Assembly: GCA_009617715.1 (NCBI GenBank)
Contig: VTFK01000151.1
Location: 62,001 to 126,000, forward strand
Reading direction: 5' to 3'
Source of the DNA: Plectrocnemia conspersa
Lineage: Eukaryota > Arthropoda > Insecta > Trichoptera > Polycentropodidae
Length of the DNA stretch: 64,000 nt
Shown here: in pieces, positions 1 to 61,800 of the stretch
How the letters are laid out: every line of letters begins with the position of its first letter
Numbering within the stretch: the stretch's first letter is position 1
Program-made: the position numbers and the translations under genes
Notes under the pieces: generated by a model
What the model saw: the letters and a program-made list of their open reading frames with translations, nothing else
Database searches by the model: none
Told to the model about the DNA's origin: nothing

Positions 1-1601
1 CTCAGAGAATCACATTAGATATGATTCAACAGGGAAAATCATTATCAGATATTGCCGAATCTAGGTGATTTATAAAACATTTTATTATGCAAAACTATGC
101 CGATGACACATATTTTATATCAATATTTCTTTAGAAAACTCGCTCCTTCTACCATAATTAATCACATAGCATCAGCACTACGGTTCACTGACAAATTGGA
201 TTTAGCCAAATTCACCAGTGCCGCAAAGATTTTGCGAGTCATTGAAGTTTTGAATTCGGACGCTTTAAAAAATGGTAAGATGTTTATAAAATGTACAATT
301 ATAATAACATTTATTATATTATTTATTTTTTTAGATACTAGTAAATTGGCTCCTATAAAAAAATTCTGTCCTCCTGCTATATCTTACGACGATTTAAAAC
401 TTGCTATTGCTTATAAAGAAGTAAGAGATCATTTGAAATCTTTGAACGTATCGTACAAAGATAATCTTTCGATTAACGTCAAGGATAAGACTTTTGTATC
501 GGAATTGATCAACGATATATCTGATACTGCTTTAGATGTAAAAGATGATTGTGTCAATGTAACGAGTGATGAATTGGAAGATTTAAACGATGTGTCTTGG
601 GTTGAAGACGGATTTCTCGAAGATCTGGATAGAATTGAAGCGGATGAGAATATTTCAACGTTACTAGGAAGTAATAGTTCCGATAAAATTGTGGCCGATG
701 AAGATCGAATGGAAGTTAAAGAGATTGTTTCAAGTTCTAATATATTGAACATAGATGATTTACTATCGACGCATCCAATACCTCCATCTAAATGTAATCA
801 TTTGAAAGATCCTGGATCTGAGGAATTGTTATCGATGAAATACTTCTTAGAAGGACAATCTTTAGAAGATATTTCAATTTTGAAGTAAATTGAATTTATA
901 TAATACATAAATGCATTATTATAATATAATATAATCATATTTTTCTATTGTAGAGATTGTGAAATTTCAACTATCGTCTACGATTTAGCTCGTTGTCTTC
1001 GATCCACAGATAAAGTAGATCTGTCTAAATTGATCGATGCCTCAAAATTGATTCTCATAATGAATGTTATTGATTCTAAAGTCATCAATAATGGTATATT
1101 TTATTTAATATATATAAATTTATAGAAATATGCTTTTATTTTTATATATTTTTAGATATAAGTTTAGTTGCTCCAATAAAAAAACAATGTCCGCCTGAAG
1201 TATCTTACAATGACATAAGAATTACGATTGCTTATGTTGAACTTAGAGATCATTTGAAGTCCTTGCAGATTCCATTTGAAGATAAACACGCAATTGATCT
1301 TCAAAAGAAGGTATTCATCAACAAGAAAGTAAATACGGAATCGATTGCTATCCAAAATAAAATAATAACGTCTCCGGAATCTGACGATAGTGAAAATAAT
1401 TTGAATTTAAAGGAAAATATTGATTTGAAAATTAATATAGAAAGTAGTTCACGAAAGAAAAAGTTATGCATTTCGAGTGATTCCGAAGAAAAAGACGATA
1501 AAGTGATCCTTAAAAGGAAACTTCCCGATTGGTTATCGAATAACGCTAAAGCTAAAACTGTGATGAAGGCTAAGATGGCTAAGAATAGTCTCTTTAATTA
1601 A
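1..1601 (+). CDS. WRN: 3' part of a WRN (Werner/RecQ) helicase gene, five exons, with duplicated C-terminal HTH module
   Basis: Exons are 1-64, 135-274, 335-884, 954-1093 and 1156-1601 (stop TAA at 1599-1601); all introns are GT-AG and every junction is in phase. The first exon continues from outside the window. The translation shows the RecQ-type C-terminal helix-turn-helix (HTH_40 family): 'GKSLSDIAESR' followed by 'KLAPSTIINHIASAL', matching the end of vertebrate WRN ('SIAESR...TIGMHLSQA'). The last 30 residues ('KRKLPDWLSNN...SLFN') match the very C-terminus of human WRN ('KRRLPVWFAKG...GLFS'), which fixes the assignment. WRN is a nuclear 3'-5' DNA helicase acting at stalled forks, recombination intermediates and telomeres; its helicase core and any exonuclease domain lie left of position 1. 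The oddity is that the HTH plus following helices occurs twice. An acidic Asp/Glu/Ser-rich linker (about residues encoded at 470-800) separates the copies. Confidence 0.87.
135..274 (+). CDS. WRN: WRN exon, first copy of the HTH recognition-helix exon
   Basis: This 140-nt exon begins in phase 2 and ends in phase 1. It encodes 'KLAPSTIINHIASALRF' and then 'DLAKFTSAAKIL', the second half of HTH copy 1. The 60-nt intron after it (275-334) has no in-frame stop, so an ORF finder reads through it and adds a spurious hydrophobic stretch. The splice form is preferred because the exon then matches copy 2 (954-1093) in length and phase, and the inserted hydrophobic residues have no counterpart there. 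Confidence 0.85.
335..884 (+). CDS. WRN: WRN exon joining HTH copy 1 to copy 2 through an acidic linker
   Basis: It starts with 'DTSKLAPIKKFCPPAISYDD', the helical segment that closes copy 1 and resembles the segment after the WRN HTH. A linker rich in Asp, Glu and Ser follows. The exon ends with 'YFLEGQSLEDISILK', the first half of HTH copy 2. It therefore contains the boundary of the duplication. Its end is phase 2, like the exon ending at 64. Confidence 0.83.
954..1093 (+). CDS. WRN: WRN exon, second copy of the HTH recognition-helix exon
   Basis: It encodes 'DCEISTIVYDLARCLRSTDK' and then 'VDLSKLIDASKLI'. Like 135-274 it is exactly 140 nt, enters in phase 2 and leaves in phase 1, and residues line up without gaps (for example STI, DK.DL.K, AxK). 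This is the expected picture of a tandem exon duplication. Confidence 0.85.
1156..1601 (+). CDS. WRN: WRN terminal exon
   Basis: It opens with 'DISLVAPIKKQCPPEVSYND', clearly paralogous to the start of the 335-884 exon. It continues into a Lys/Ser/Asp-rich low-complexity stretch with a basic cluster that could serve as a nuclear localisation signal. It ends with the conserved WRN tail 'KRKLPDWLSNN...SLFN' and a TAA stop. Confidence 0.87.
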
Positions 1602-1627
1602 TATTGTATTGTATTACTTATTATTAT

Positions 1628-1636
1628 TAAATAAAT
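1628..1636 (+). promoter_or_regulatory. probable polyadenylation signal of WRN
   Basis: An AATAAA hexamer lies about 30 bases after the stop codon and is followed by a TG/GT-rich stretch ('gcgtttcgtcattgg', 'gttttttat'). The 3' UTR would be very short. Confidence 0.5.
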
Positions 1637-3150
1637 GTAAGCGTTTCGTCATTGGAAAATGTTTTTTATTTATATATATTATATAATATATATATAAAAT
1701 ATATTTTTTAATATGTAACTAGTGATTTGAACATTTTGTGATTGAATAATTAAAAGATAAAGTACAAAATAATATAGCAGAAAATAAAATACACGAGCCT
1801 TTTCTTTTCTATCGTCGTTAATACTGTTTTACAATATCAATAAATTATATAACATAAAGTCGGTGCAAAAACATTATAATTATAATATATATTAAGTGCG
1901 CATAAGTGACTAGAAAATATTATAATAGCGATAAATTATTATTCTAAAATTATTCTAACATTACTTTATAATATATATGAATGATTGGGAATACAAGGAG
2001 ACAATTTAATTAATTTTTACAGAATGTATTGCAAATTTCTTGGACAAGGAAGTAACAATTTTAAGTAACTAATGAATAGCTTTAAAAAAAATCAGTTATT
2101 GATTTGAATTTTAATTTAGGTTATTTTCGACAGCGTTAATTAATAAGGTTGGTAGTCATATTGTGCTGTTTAGGAATTTAGATACACAAAAACTGTGCAA
2201 AGAAATTTAAGAGACGACGCTATTTAATTCCCAATTTATAGTTACTTAATGTTTCAGAAATTTACTTTAAAAATTAATACCTTCATTTTTACATATCCGA
2301 AACGCCTATGTATACATTTAAGAATACAATAGCACTGAAAACTTTGTCTCTTTGTATACTCATTCATCCATATGTAGCACCAGATCGATCTGTACTTTTG
2401 TAAACATTATAAAAATTGTTAATTTACATTCATATATTAATGTTATTGGAAAAATTAAAAGAAAACAGTGGCTGGCATTTTTTTAGTAGTAGTATAAGAG
2501 TCGAAGGAATAAATTCTTCAGTTCAAAGGATGATGTCAGTTGCAACATGCTTATTTTAATCAATCAATAAGGTAATCAGTATCACAGCATAATTTAATGC
2601 TCCTATTGAATACACATTGAAGTCATTTCTTTTAGTCCAGCGGCTTTAATTCCTATTGCCATAATAATATGGGTATAAGAACAGTCGGTCAATGTGATAG
2701 AAATTTGGTTTAAAGATGAACGTTTTATGTCGCAATGTCGCGAAATAAAGGTTGCCAACCACCGAGTATAAAATGGCAGTGTTTCATACATACAAGGACC
2801 ACTAGGGCAAGAATGTGTTAACTGATATTTAGACAATGCAAGAGCACATTAAACTTTACAAAGAAGGTGAATCAAATGAAAGTGCGATAAAAATTGTAGT
2901 AGTGCTACATATAGGTATAAAAGTGGCAGTACGAATTAAGCATGAATAAGAAAAAATAGCTACCGAAGGAATTAAAATTCATCGATAGACAAAAGTTCCG
3001 TATGATGATGGATGTCTGTCACTTAAGCAAGTGTACTAGTGGACAAGAAAGAAAAAAAATCAGCACAACACATCTTGCAAGTCTTTGAAGCAAAAGGTAT
3101 TAACACGTTCTTGCTATTGGGTCTTCTTATGATTCGTTATAATATATATT
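1637..3150. other. intergenic region between the two convergent genes
   Basis: This is AT-rich sequence between the WRN 3' end and the receptor cyclase stop codon. The cyclase 3' UTR must lie at its right side, but no convincing polyadenylation hexamer was identified. Positions 2600-3110 are less AT-rich and contain short broken frames on both strands that could be an old transposon remnant; none was recognised. Confidence 0.6.
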
Positions 3151-51723
<48,573 letters not shown>

Positions 51724-54700
51724 CTGTAAAAAAATACCATCATTTTAGCTGACCCAAAAGTTTGACACTCTTTGACCAGATATAAACTTATACGGATATT
51801 GTACAAAGCGAGGTAAATAAGTAAAAATAAGAATGTTATCTGAGAAAGATTTTAGTTACATTTTATCACTGTGTGATTAAAATTATTATGTGATCGATAC
51901 TTAAGTGTATTTTAAAAATGTATAAGAAAAGCATTCTCTAAAAAATAAAATTTTAAAGAGAAGGGCAACAAAACATTAGTCAAGAATTTAAAAGAAATAA
52001 ACACCAGAGAAGTGTGAACGAACAGTTGCGCAATAATTCAATAGAGAGGCGATGTGTTTATAATAAATAAATATTTAAAAAATATAGTGTTTATTGTTGC
52101 TTCCTTATGAATGAATAGCATGAGATAATAATAAAATGAGAATTTATGTAGATACCGGGATTTTGGGCGCGGGCCACATTAAAAACTTGTCTAGTTTTTC
52201 AAGTTAAGAATATTTTTAAAGCAATATTTTTAAACCGAAAATTGTACAAAATTAGGATTTCTCATATAACACAAAACAAGATGAATAAAAAAATATATAA
52301 AATATTATAACATAAAATAATAAAATATTATTTTTTTACCAAATACATATTAATCCTTTAAGCAAAACGTACGATTCCCAATAAAATATATTATAAATGC
52401 AATTAAAAGAATAATATTTACATTTATAAACAAATATAACTTTGAATTTTCAATAAGATTAATTTTACATTTAAACAAAAAAAAACATTTTTTTACGAAC
52501 GTACAATTTTCTTATTTTGACAATCATAAAAGGTGGTAAAAATGATCAATATGCATATTAATTGTTACAATAACAAATACAATTGTTAATAAAATCATAG
52601 TGAAATTTATTGAAAAAATGATATTTACATTAATTTTATATTAAACCAAAGAAAATACAAAAATTACCTAATTATTAAGAACGCCATCTTTTTCGTATGT
52701 ACAATTATTATATTGTGCGATACGTAACTAGGTAAATAAAATTTTAGACAAAAGAAAAAATAATCGCTTAAACAATTGAATTAAATGTTTGTAATGTTAA
52801 ATTCAAATAAAATATATTCCCGTGAATTAGATTTATAATAAAACATTTTTTTTAAATTTAAAAGAATCTTAAGAAATATTTAATTTATTATCAATTCAAA
52901 ATTTTTATATAAAACTATATTTCATACAACATATTTTTTTAAAACATACAATTTTTATACATATTAAAATTTAATAGCTAAAGTGAAATCTTAACACTGC
53001 TTTTAAATGTTCATTGAGAATGATATTGGTCAGAATTTATCTCAGAATCAGCATCGTTTCCGACTAGACTTAGAAAGCCGAGGAAACGAAATGCTTTTAC
53101 AAAAAATCTTAAGAGTGCAACCCGATCTTCAAATACTACTTAAAGACCATGTCTTGCAGTAGCATAGCAATAATAAGGACATATCTATTTTATATAATCG
53201 CAAAAAATAATTTAAAATTGTACAGCTGATATTTCATTTTAAATTAACCTTTTCTTTGTTTTATGAATTATATGTATATTTTTAATAGCTAAGTAAAAAT
53301 TTGAATATTACAAAAATAATAAGCGAAAAGCCATTTTAATAAGTTCTACGTAAATATTACAAATAATGCAGTAAATAATACAATAAAGCAAAAAATAAGT
53401 TATTGGAAGCTTTAAGAAACAAGCCCAGATAATTTAATAAGACGCGTTCTTATTACGTACGTAATAAGTAGACCATTATTCTTAGAATAAAAGCACATAA
53501 GCAAATATGTGCTTATGTGTTATCAGAAGAAATAACGTCATTATAAAATTTATTGAAGGCGTTAGAGAATGAATAGATAATTTAATAAATCATGCCTTTT
53601 GAACACATCTACTATTATATAAATAAAATATTGCAGATGTATGCGATAATGTTTTGTTCTTGAAAGAGAAAAATAATAAATAAATATATTAAAAACATTT
53701 TCCCATATTAATCGATTTTTCCTTATATACTAATTTAATTAAATTCACTCAAAAAACTGTTTCATGTCATTATCATACTAAATAAGTTAATAATAAGTAC
53801 AAAAATAAATTGACTTTTCAGAACATCATGATGTCAAGAACTATCTTTGTTAGCATTTATTTTATATAATGACGAGCAACGATATATCGTTGTTTAGCAT
53901 TCAAAGTCAGACTTGAAGTAAGCTTTTTTATTAGCTATATTTAATAATTAAGCATCACTTTTTTAGTTTTAGTTTAATTTTAAAGCTTTATATTGCACCT
54001 AAAACATTTATGGAGATTTTGTATTATATTATTTTATAATTTAGACTATTGGGATTTATTTCAGAGATGGACAAGCTCAGAGTTTTACTCAGGTCCACCA
54101 TTTAGGATAATTTACATTTTTTTAAGTAAAAATATATGAAATATAAAATAAACTATTTCTGTGAATATTTATTTAAATATAATGAATATATAATAATATC
54201 GCTAAAAAAACAGTATAATTTATTCCTTGATTACTAACACTCATACGCAACAATACAAATAAACGTAAGTGTGTAAGTAATCGGTCTAATATAAGCTTAT
54301 TATTTTGATATATTGGTTCATTTCCTATTTTAATACATTGGAAAGATATTAATGAAAAAAAAAATGAGGATTTTCTCGCATCAATGGAAATAAATTATAT
54401 GACATCCATAGCGTAAATACAGTTTTATCTTTGTCTTATTTTAAGCTTATTTTTATTTTCCAAGGGTCGAAGCAAAAAAGAAAACTTATTGACGCGAAGC
54501 AAACTGAAATAGATAGAAGGGATTCGGATAAAAATTTCACTTTTTTTCATACAAAAGCGGTGAGATATGAGGAGATCGGACGTGAACGGTCATGGCGTGC
54601 CGGAAACAGATAGCAATGAAAAGTTAGAAAACTCCGAGAGCCCGACGGTGGCGATTGCGATTAAATTTCGAGGACATTGCCTTTATCACTTGTGCGACAG

Positions 54701-57237
54701 GTTGTGGATGGTTTTTTGGACGAAAATAACCTAGCGAAAAAAATCGAACGAAGCAAACAAAGCGTTTGTGGCACGCAAACGGTTAACTTGTGTTGAACAC
54801 GATCTCCGGCATTGAGCGACAAGGGTTAATTTATGATAAACCGTAAATCCAGTCATAAGTGTACATGATTTTTTAAGATAACACTTGCTAATAATCTAAA
54901 AATAAAAATCTACATAAAGTCTAAAATTTGTATTTTAACTTTCACAATGTAAATATTTATAAAAAAGCATAAAATGCTTAGAGACATTAATAATTAATTA
55001 GTGTCACTTTAATGCTTAACATTAATATAATAAATATATTGCCGAGACTACCCACAATCGTTGCGACAAACTTGTCACAGGGACTTGCTAAAAGAATATA
55101 AAAATAATTGTTTGAGTTAGACTTTTTAACAATAAATTTAAGTTCACATCCTGATAAAAGTTTAGAAGCACCTTAAAAATTATAAAATATACAAGAAAAT
55201 GCGTTACAGATATCCGCCATTAAAATCAAGCCCTCAAACCATAGAAAAACATAATTTCAGATATAACCGATATTTTATACATTATAGCACATTCATATTT
55301 ATTTTTGAAAGATCTCTCCTATGCTTATATGCGTATTTCTACTCATCTTAAAAGTAATATAGCTTAGTATGTAGCCAGTATAAATGACGGAGCTAAGTTA
55401 AATGTTCATCTAATTTGCTTTTTATTGTAAAAAAAAAAATAATTAGTTTTTACCGTTTTATTAAATTAAAATATTTAATCGTTCAATTCCGGGGTTTCCC
55501 GGGATCTTGACTCCCGAGATTAAAAATCTTCTCGGGAACAGCAGCAACTACATGTGATATACAAAGATGGGCTTTACACGTCTATAGAGCTCCTTTGTTA
55601 AAATAGGACACCACAGTGAGAAAACTTTTTACAGGCTAAATCAAGTATCCGCCATTATTACGATTGCTTTAAGCACCCGAGATTATTCAGAACTTTTAGA
55701 AGTAAATGCTTTGTAAAAGAAGAACACTTGTACTTAGGATTAAACGGCCGATTAAAATTTTACGACATCCTGTTCCATACTCCTCACCCTTTTATACTTA
55801 GCCGCTCTACCGAAAGAGATGAAAAACAATTTTTTTTATGATGATAATTTAAATTTTCAATAAATAAAATAATGGTTTTATAAAACGAATTGTTTGTGCA
55901 TTACTATTGGACAGATTAGGCGCGAGCAAGCGGTAGCAAGCGAGCATTGATCAAAACAGTAAGCACCTTATGAATAACTCTATGGAACGAATCCTTTTTC
56001 GAATAAAAATATAAAGATTTATTGATGCACGAGCAATTCGTTTTATGGAACATATATAAATAATTTATAAAGTAAATATATCATAAAATAATTTACAGTT
56101 AAATAACACCTATTTTATATGGAGTAGGCCAAAGGTAAAAATACCCAAAAAAACCAACGATCACTTCCTCGGACACTCATAGCTTTTCTCACACTAACAT
56201 TTATACATAAACAATCACTTTAGAATTTAGAGCATAAGAATCTCAAGAACTTAAAGTAAGCCTGGATGTTCTAACTCGTTCATTTTGGCCATAGGGCATA
56301 GTGCTATTAGCAACCAATAGTTTTAAAAACATCGATAAACAACTGCGGATAGGTTTTCTGACACGATTTGTTTATATTGGCTCATTAAGCCCGTACAAAC
56401 TTTAACCAAGAAAAGGCTGATTCAACTCCTTCGAAAATCAGGTCAAAATCAAAAGTCGCCGCTTCTCTCTTCGCATCCGGTCGAGCTCAACGTCCGAAAT
56501 CCAAAGTTGAACCCGCTTTGAAAACGTCTGGAGCCTGCGACGTACTCACGGGAAACTTCGCGTAAAACGTACGTGACGATCTTAATTGTTGAGTAAAAAA
56601 TAAATAACAGCCAACAAATTTATCTGACATGAAGAACATGTCAGCAAGAAAAATATTGTATATAGATTATGTTTTTAAAAACATGTTCATCAGTTTTCAT
56701 CCATATAAAATGGCACAAGTAAAATTAATAAAGAGGTCGACGTACCCAATAATTCTTGTAGTGTACTTATACATGAAATGTTAGATAAGTAGTGCGATAA
56801 TCGAGACCCTTTCGTCATTGTAGGGTTATTCTCGGTTGAGCAAGGGTGAAGATCTCGACGATTGTACTTCATCACGCGAACTGACCGGAAAATAACCATC
56901 ATCATTCAAAGAAAAAACCACTGGCAGAATTTTTATAGCCACAAAAATGTAGAATAATTGATAGAAAGTTAGGCTTTTATTTACAATACATATATAATCT
57001 GACAGGATCGAGCTTTGTGTTAACGAAACAAATATGCTAATTTAGTTTCTTCGTGCGGCTCAACGATTCCAAACATAAACATTTAATGATTGTCCGCATA
57101 GAAAATATAAATATTTTTTTGAATCGCACAAATAAAACATTGGTTATAAATGCTATTTGAAAAGCTTCGTTTGTGTATTTAAGAATGTGTTAACCTTTGA
57201 TTTATTTACTCAGAAATTATGGAGTGACGTTACAATT
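51724..57237. other. upstream intron of the receptor cyclase, first part
   Basis: Mostly AT-rich. Positions 54540-54830, 55480-55700 and 56410-56570 are less AT-rich but show no receptor-cyclase exon in any - strand frame. Palindromes occur at 53449-53519. 55487-55550 carries CCCGGGA/TCCCGAG-type inverted motifs that may belong to a decayed transposon. Confidence 0.6.
53449..53519. repeat. two adjacent palindromes
   Basis: CTTATTACGTACGTAATAAG (53449-53468) is a perfect 20-bp palindrome. CACATAAGCA (53494-53503) and TGCTTATGTG (53510-53519) form a perfect 10-bp hairpin with a 6-base loop. Confidence 0.75.
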
Positions 57238-58809
57238 GGGGATTGCAATACCGGTAATACCGGTATTTGAACAAAAATTGACCTTCAGTACTATCGCTAT
57301 TACAAAGAAAAATACTGGTAGTACCGAAAATATTTTTTTATATTTTTAAAAATTTGTATTCTTATTTGTTAAAAACGATTTATCCATGGATCAGAAATAC
57401 GAAAACACGAATGACCATATTGCTTGAAAGCAATATGCTCATTGTAGCGGATTAACCTAAGTTCTTTTATCAGAGTAGGATATCAAAGTAGAATAATAAT
57501 TTTCCTTTTAGTCCAAGAGGAACGAAATATCGGCCGATACTTCGGCACGTATTTTTAAAATTTATGTAACATGTTCGATATTTTTGTATTATTGTATATG
57601 CGCCACGTGTCAACATAAAATAGCTCAGTCAAATTCGAGTAATTCTGTAATGTAACAGAGAAATGACCGCGCCCTTTTTATGACAGGGATGGCTGGCGAA
57701 GTAAAAATATTTTTACCCAAATGCTTCACTAAATATTTGTGTTAAATATTAGTAATAAGTAAATCTCAACAATAATAATATTATTAACATATTTTAAAAA
57801 TGTATTTTTAAAAAACACCTTTTTCATTGAAAAATAATTCAATGTTATTTATTTCTGTACAAGTATAGGCTGTACAAGATGATATAAGTAAAATAAGTAA
57901 TAGTGTGTTAGCAGAAGTTTTTTTAAATCAAGCTCGATTTATATTTTATTGTTGTAACAATTAAATATTATTGCTTTTTATTACTTCATATCATTTAAAG
58001 TACAGAAAAACAGTTACAAATTTTTAAAACACATAATAAAAAATAATTTATTTATCAATGAAAATCAATTATTTAAAAAAAATTATGCTAATTTTTTTGG
58101 GACAAAAGGGCTATGCAGTATTTACGTATTAATTGTTATATATTATTTACTTAAAAATTTAATTATTGTTACTTTTACCATTAGTGAAAATAAATAAATA
58201 TAAGAAAGATTAATCTTTATCAATTAAATATTATTGCGATATTTTAAAATTGATATCAAATGTGCAATAATTAAAATAAAATATTATAAATGAATCACAA
58301 TCATCAAGCATATAAATTAAAAAAAAAATGATTTACAATTTTCTACGCGTTCTTTTCTCATAAGAATCATTCAGATAAAAATAATAAGTAATATATTTTA
58401 TTAGAATTAATTGGCGAGTGGTGCTCTAGCACCTGGTATAATAATTTAGGAGGCATCCAGAAGCAGATGATCAGTGACGATGTTTTGTCAAAGTCATAGA
58501 TTAACTGTTACGTGAGAAGATTTGGAGCCTGAATTTACAAAAATATTTTTTTTAAATTAATAAAAGTGTTTTAAAGTTCCAAAAAAAAAAATGAAGACAA
58601 TAATATTTAGTAAATCTTCATTCAATATCTTTAAAGAAAATATTCTGACTCTTATACGATATGTATATTATAGCATAAACTTTGAATAAATAAACATTAT
58701 TCTTTCGGTATTTTTTTATTACCAATTAATGAAAAAAATAATAATATTAATACCGGTATTAACTTTTTTCTCTTTGGGTAATACCGATATTAAATAAAAA
58801 TATCTCTAA
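57238..58809. mobile_element. candidate non-autonomous hAT-type element with ACCGGTATT terminal motifs
   Basis: The left side begins GGGGATTGCAATACCGGTAA and repeats ACCGGTATT. The right side has TAATACCGGTATTAA and GGGTAATACCGATATT before TATCTCTA, giving inverted subterminal motifs. GATTGCAATACCGGTAATACC resembles ends of hAT elements found in insect genomes. About 1.57 kb, no transposase frame. No convincing 8-bp duplication was found. Confidence 0.4.
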
Positions 58810-61800
58810 TTATGTCAATTTTTTTTAATAAGTTAGTACAAATTTACCCCATTGTAATGCATTGGGCTCACGCCTGTCAAGTTAAAGCGAAAAAATATAT
58901 AAAAATGAACATTATTTGTATTGATTCAAGAGAGATACACGATTTAATACAAGTCATTGAGGAAGTTCATATATGCATAATAATAACTCGGAAATATGAC
59001 TTTTCGATTTTTACAATTACAGTATTCTCATTATTTTTTATGTCGGCTTATAGCTATTATATCCATAGCTTTTATTAATAACATTAAGATCAAAAACTTG
59101 GAATATAAATGTGCTGTAGATACTAACACATTTTAAAGTGACTATATCCATTTAGAAATATTTGAATAACAAATAGTTAAAAACGGGAAAATTTATTCGG
59201 TATTCGAAAATATGAATATTCAGAGTAGTCTCTAGTATATACATATGTACATATAAAAGAAGCACTCTAAAATGCAATTACTTTTTTATATTAAGTCGTA
59301 TAAACTTATTAATGAAATGGTTAAAAATAACTAACTTAGGAAATGTAGATATCGCCTTTTTTAAAACCCTATAAGCTAATTTTGTAGTCAATAATTTATT
59401 TTATACTTTGTAGAATTTCCACACGAAGGTTTATTTTTAAAAAATAATTGCAAATAACAGATTAGAAAGTAAGCATTTCCTAATATTGATTTCACTTAAC
59501 AAATCGTAAACAAACTGTAAAAAAATTAAATCTGAAATTGCATGTATAGCGGAAATTGAAAAGAAGCTTCTGTTTATTTTCTGTAACTTCAATCATATCA
59601 ATGAAAATTTACAATAAAACGGACATCCGAATTGATTACAAAAAGTTATAGCGCTTACCGTGCCACACATGTCACACCGGTGGTCTTAAGCATTATACCA
59701 TGGATTTTATTACACGCATTTTACATGTATCTTATTACGGTGCGTATTTTGACGTGCTTTTTTCAGTAGATATATTAATTTATCCTATATTAAAAATTGT
59801 TGGAATTTTTCCCCTTTGTTAGAGAGAAAATTTTTTACATTATGTATTTTTATACTATAATACATAACAAGTATGACAGTCAAAATTATCTCTATTTTCA
59901 AAACGTTAAACATTTCACGTGTCTGCCCACGTGAGACCGTCCCGTGAATTGGTATGCACGCTATATACATACATGTCTACATATTGTCAAACGTTTTGTA
60001 CGTTACGTCACAAAACCTTTTTTCGATTTTGTTTTACATATAAAATATCCGTTCTTTCTTCAAAATCCTATTACAGTCATTCGTGGAATTTAGCTCCGCA
60101 AACAAAATTCGAAGCTCATATTTCACTAGGCAATTTGCGGTCTTGCAATTTTGCGTGCGTACGAGTAAATCATTTAGTATGCGGAAACCGCACTCGAGGG
60201 ATGTTCTTCAGTCTATTGTCTGAAACACAATACAAATTTCGTCAGATAATAAAAATGCTTCCTTTTTAGGAGAAACTGCGCATTTGCATACGTATTCGCG
60301 GTAAGCGAAAAGCTTTGCGGATTTATCGGAAGATATAAATCGCAAGATTTACACCAGATTTTATAGGCAGTGACGTAAAATTTCATTAGAATTTTATGTT
60401 AGACAATTTCACACATTGTAGTACTTAAGAAGCGATAAACAACATTGAATGTCATCTCGAATTGTATTGTTTGTATAATATAAAACTAACTCGTTAATAG
60501 CTTATTGACAATGTTAAGCAATACAGTAATGCATGATTGCGATCAGCAGACAAATTTGAAAATAAAATGATTAAACGCAAATAGATTATGCGATACTTTT
60601 AACATTAATACAATTTTATTCATAAACCATAAAAAATCAATAAATAAATTTAATATTACAATGTAAGCATCTACACAAGTTGAGTTACAAAAGTGTAAAT
60701 TCAAATAATTGTAAAAATACATAGTTCAACGTTACTTTTATGATATTTATTTTAATTATTATTTTGAGTTAAATACCTTAAGTTTTAAGAACTAATAATT
60801 TAGAAAGATTCATATCAAAACAAACACGCCCAAGTAAGCAGAGAGTCATTCTGTTGTAAAAATATGATTCATTGTTACGAGAATGTGTTCTGAAAATCAA
60901 TCTGGGATAGAATTTTGCAAAACCATATATGAGGAAAAATTAATATAAAGTAGGGATTATATTGATAAGAATACTACTCGATAGCTAAAGAGTAGAACCA
61001 CTAATCAATCTATAATTGGACGGAAGGATTAACGTATATCATCATAAAAAGGGCTTTTTCCGTTCTATTGAATAAAAAAATGGGTTTCTTGCGTTTAAAA
61101 AAAAACACTAAACAGATTATTATTTTTAGTTAAATATCATAGGTTTTAAAAACTAATACTAGTGTAGTAATTTGCTTCATATAAATTTTACATTTTTATT
61201 GATATTGAAATACAACATAATCTGATGAAACTATTCATTTTATAATTAAACATATCTTATTGCTAAACTTATGCTATTTTACTTAAAATAATAAAATAAT
61301 ATAGTAATAATTTCATAAAATTAACGTAAAACTACGTAGTAATTGAAATAGGCCATTTAGGCAAGACAATAAAAACTGTTTAAAGTTACACAAGGGATTC
61401 TTTTTATTATGTTTTATAAAGATCATTTTGAATGGATTCAGGTAAAAGTTTTCAATAAAGAAAAACAGTGCGGTTTTTCACGAAATATTATTTTTCTTGT
61501 CCGTTTTTGTAGACTTGAACTAGTTAAAAATGTAGTAAAAATAATTAAAATACCAGCAACGGATATTTTGTAAAATTAAAAAAAAGTTTTTAAACGAAGT
61601 AAAAATATATTATAGATTCATTGGATTTAATTTAATTTGATTACCATATTGAACTTGGTAGTTAAAAATTCAACAGTTCAAATGTTTATCTTAATTTTCT
61701 GTAAAATTAAAAATATTTTTTATTTATAATAATAATCAATGTTAAAAATAATATGTCCGCAAAAATTTTGTCCGGAAAATTTCTGTCCGCAAAAATTTGT

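Noticed and set aside
97..888. A single 263-codon open frame
   Set aside because: It reads through the intron 275-334 and starts inside the preceding intron. The spliced exons 135-274 and 335-884 match the duplicated module and the WRN family much better.
2620..2850. 'WFKDERF...YLDNARAH' in a + strand frame, vaguely like a Tc1/mariner transposase
   Set aside because: Two stops interrupt it, and no catalytic motif set or terminal repeat was found. Too weak to call.
59919..60269. 116-codon + strand open frame
   Set aside because: Longest frame on the right side, but with no domain, no promoter context and no similarity to the missing receptor N-terminus.
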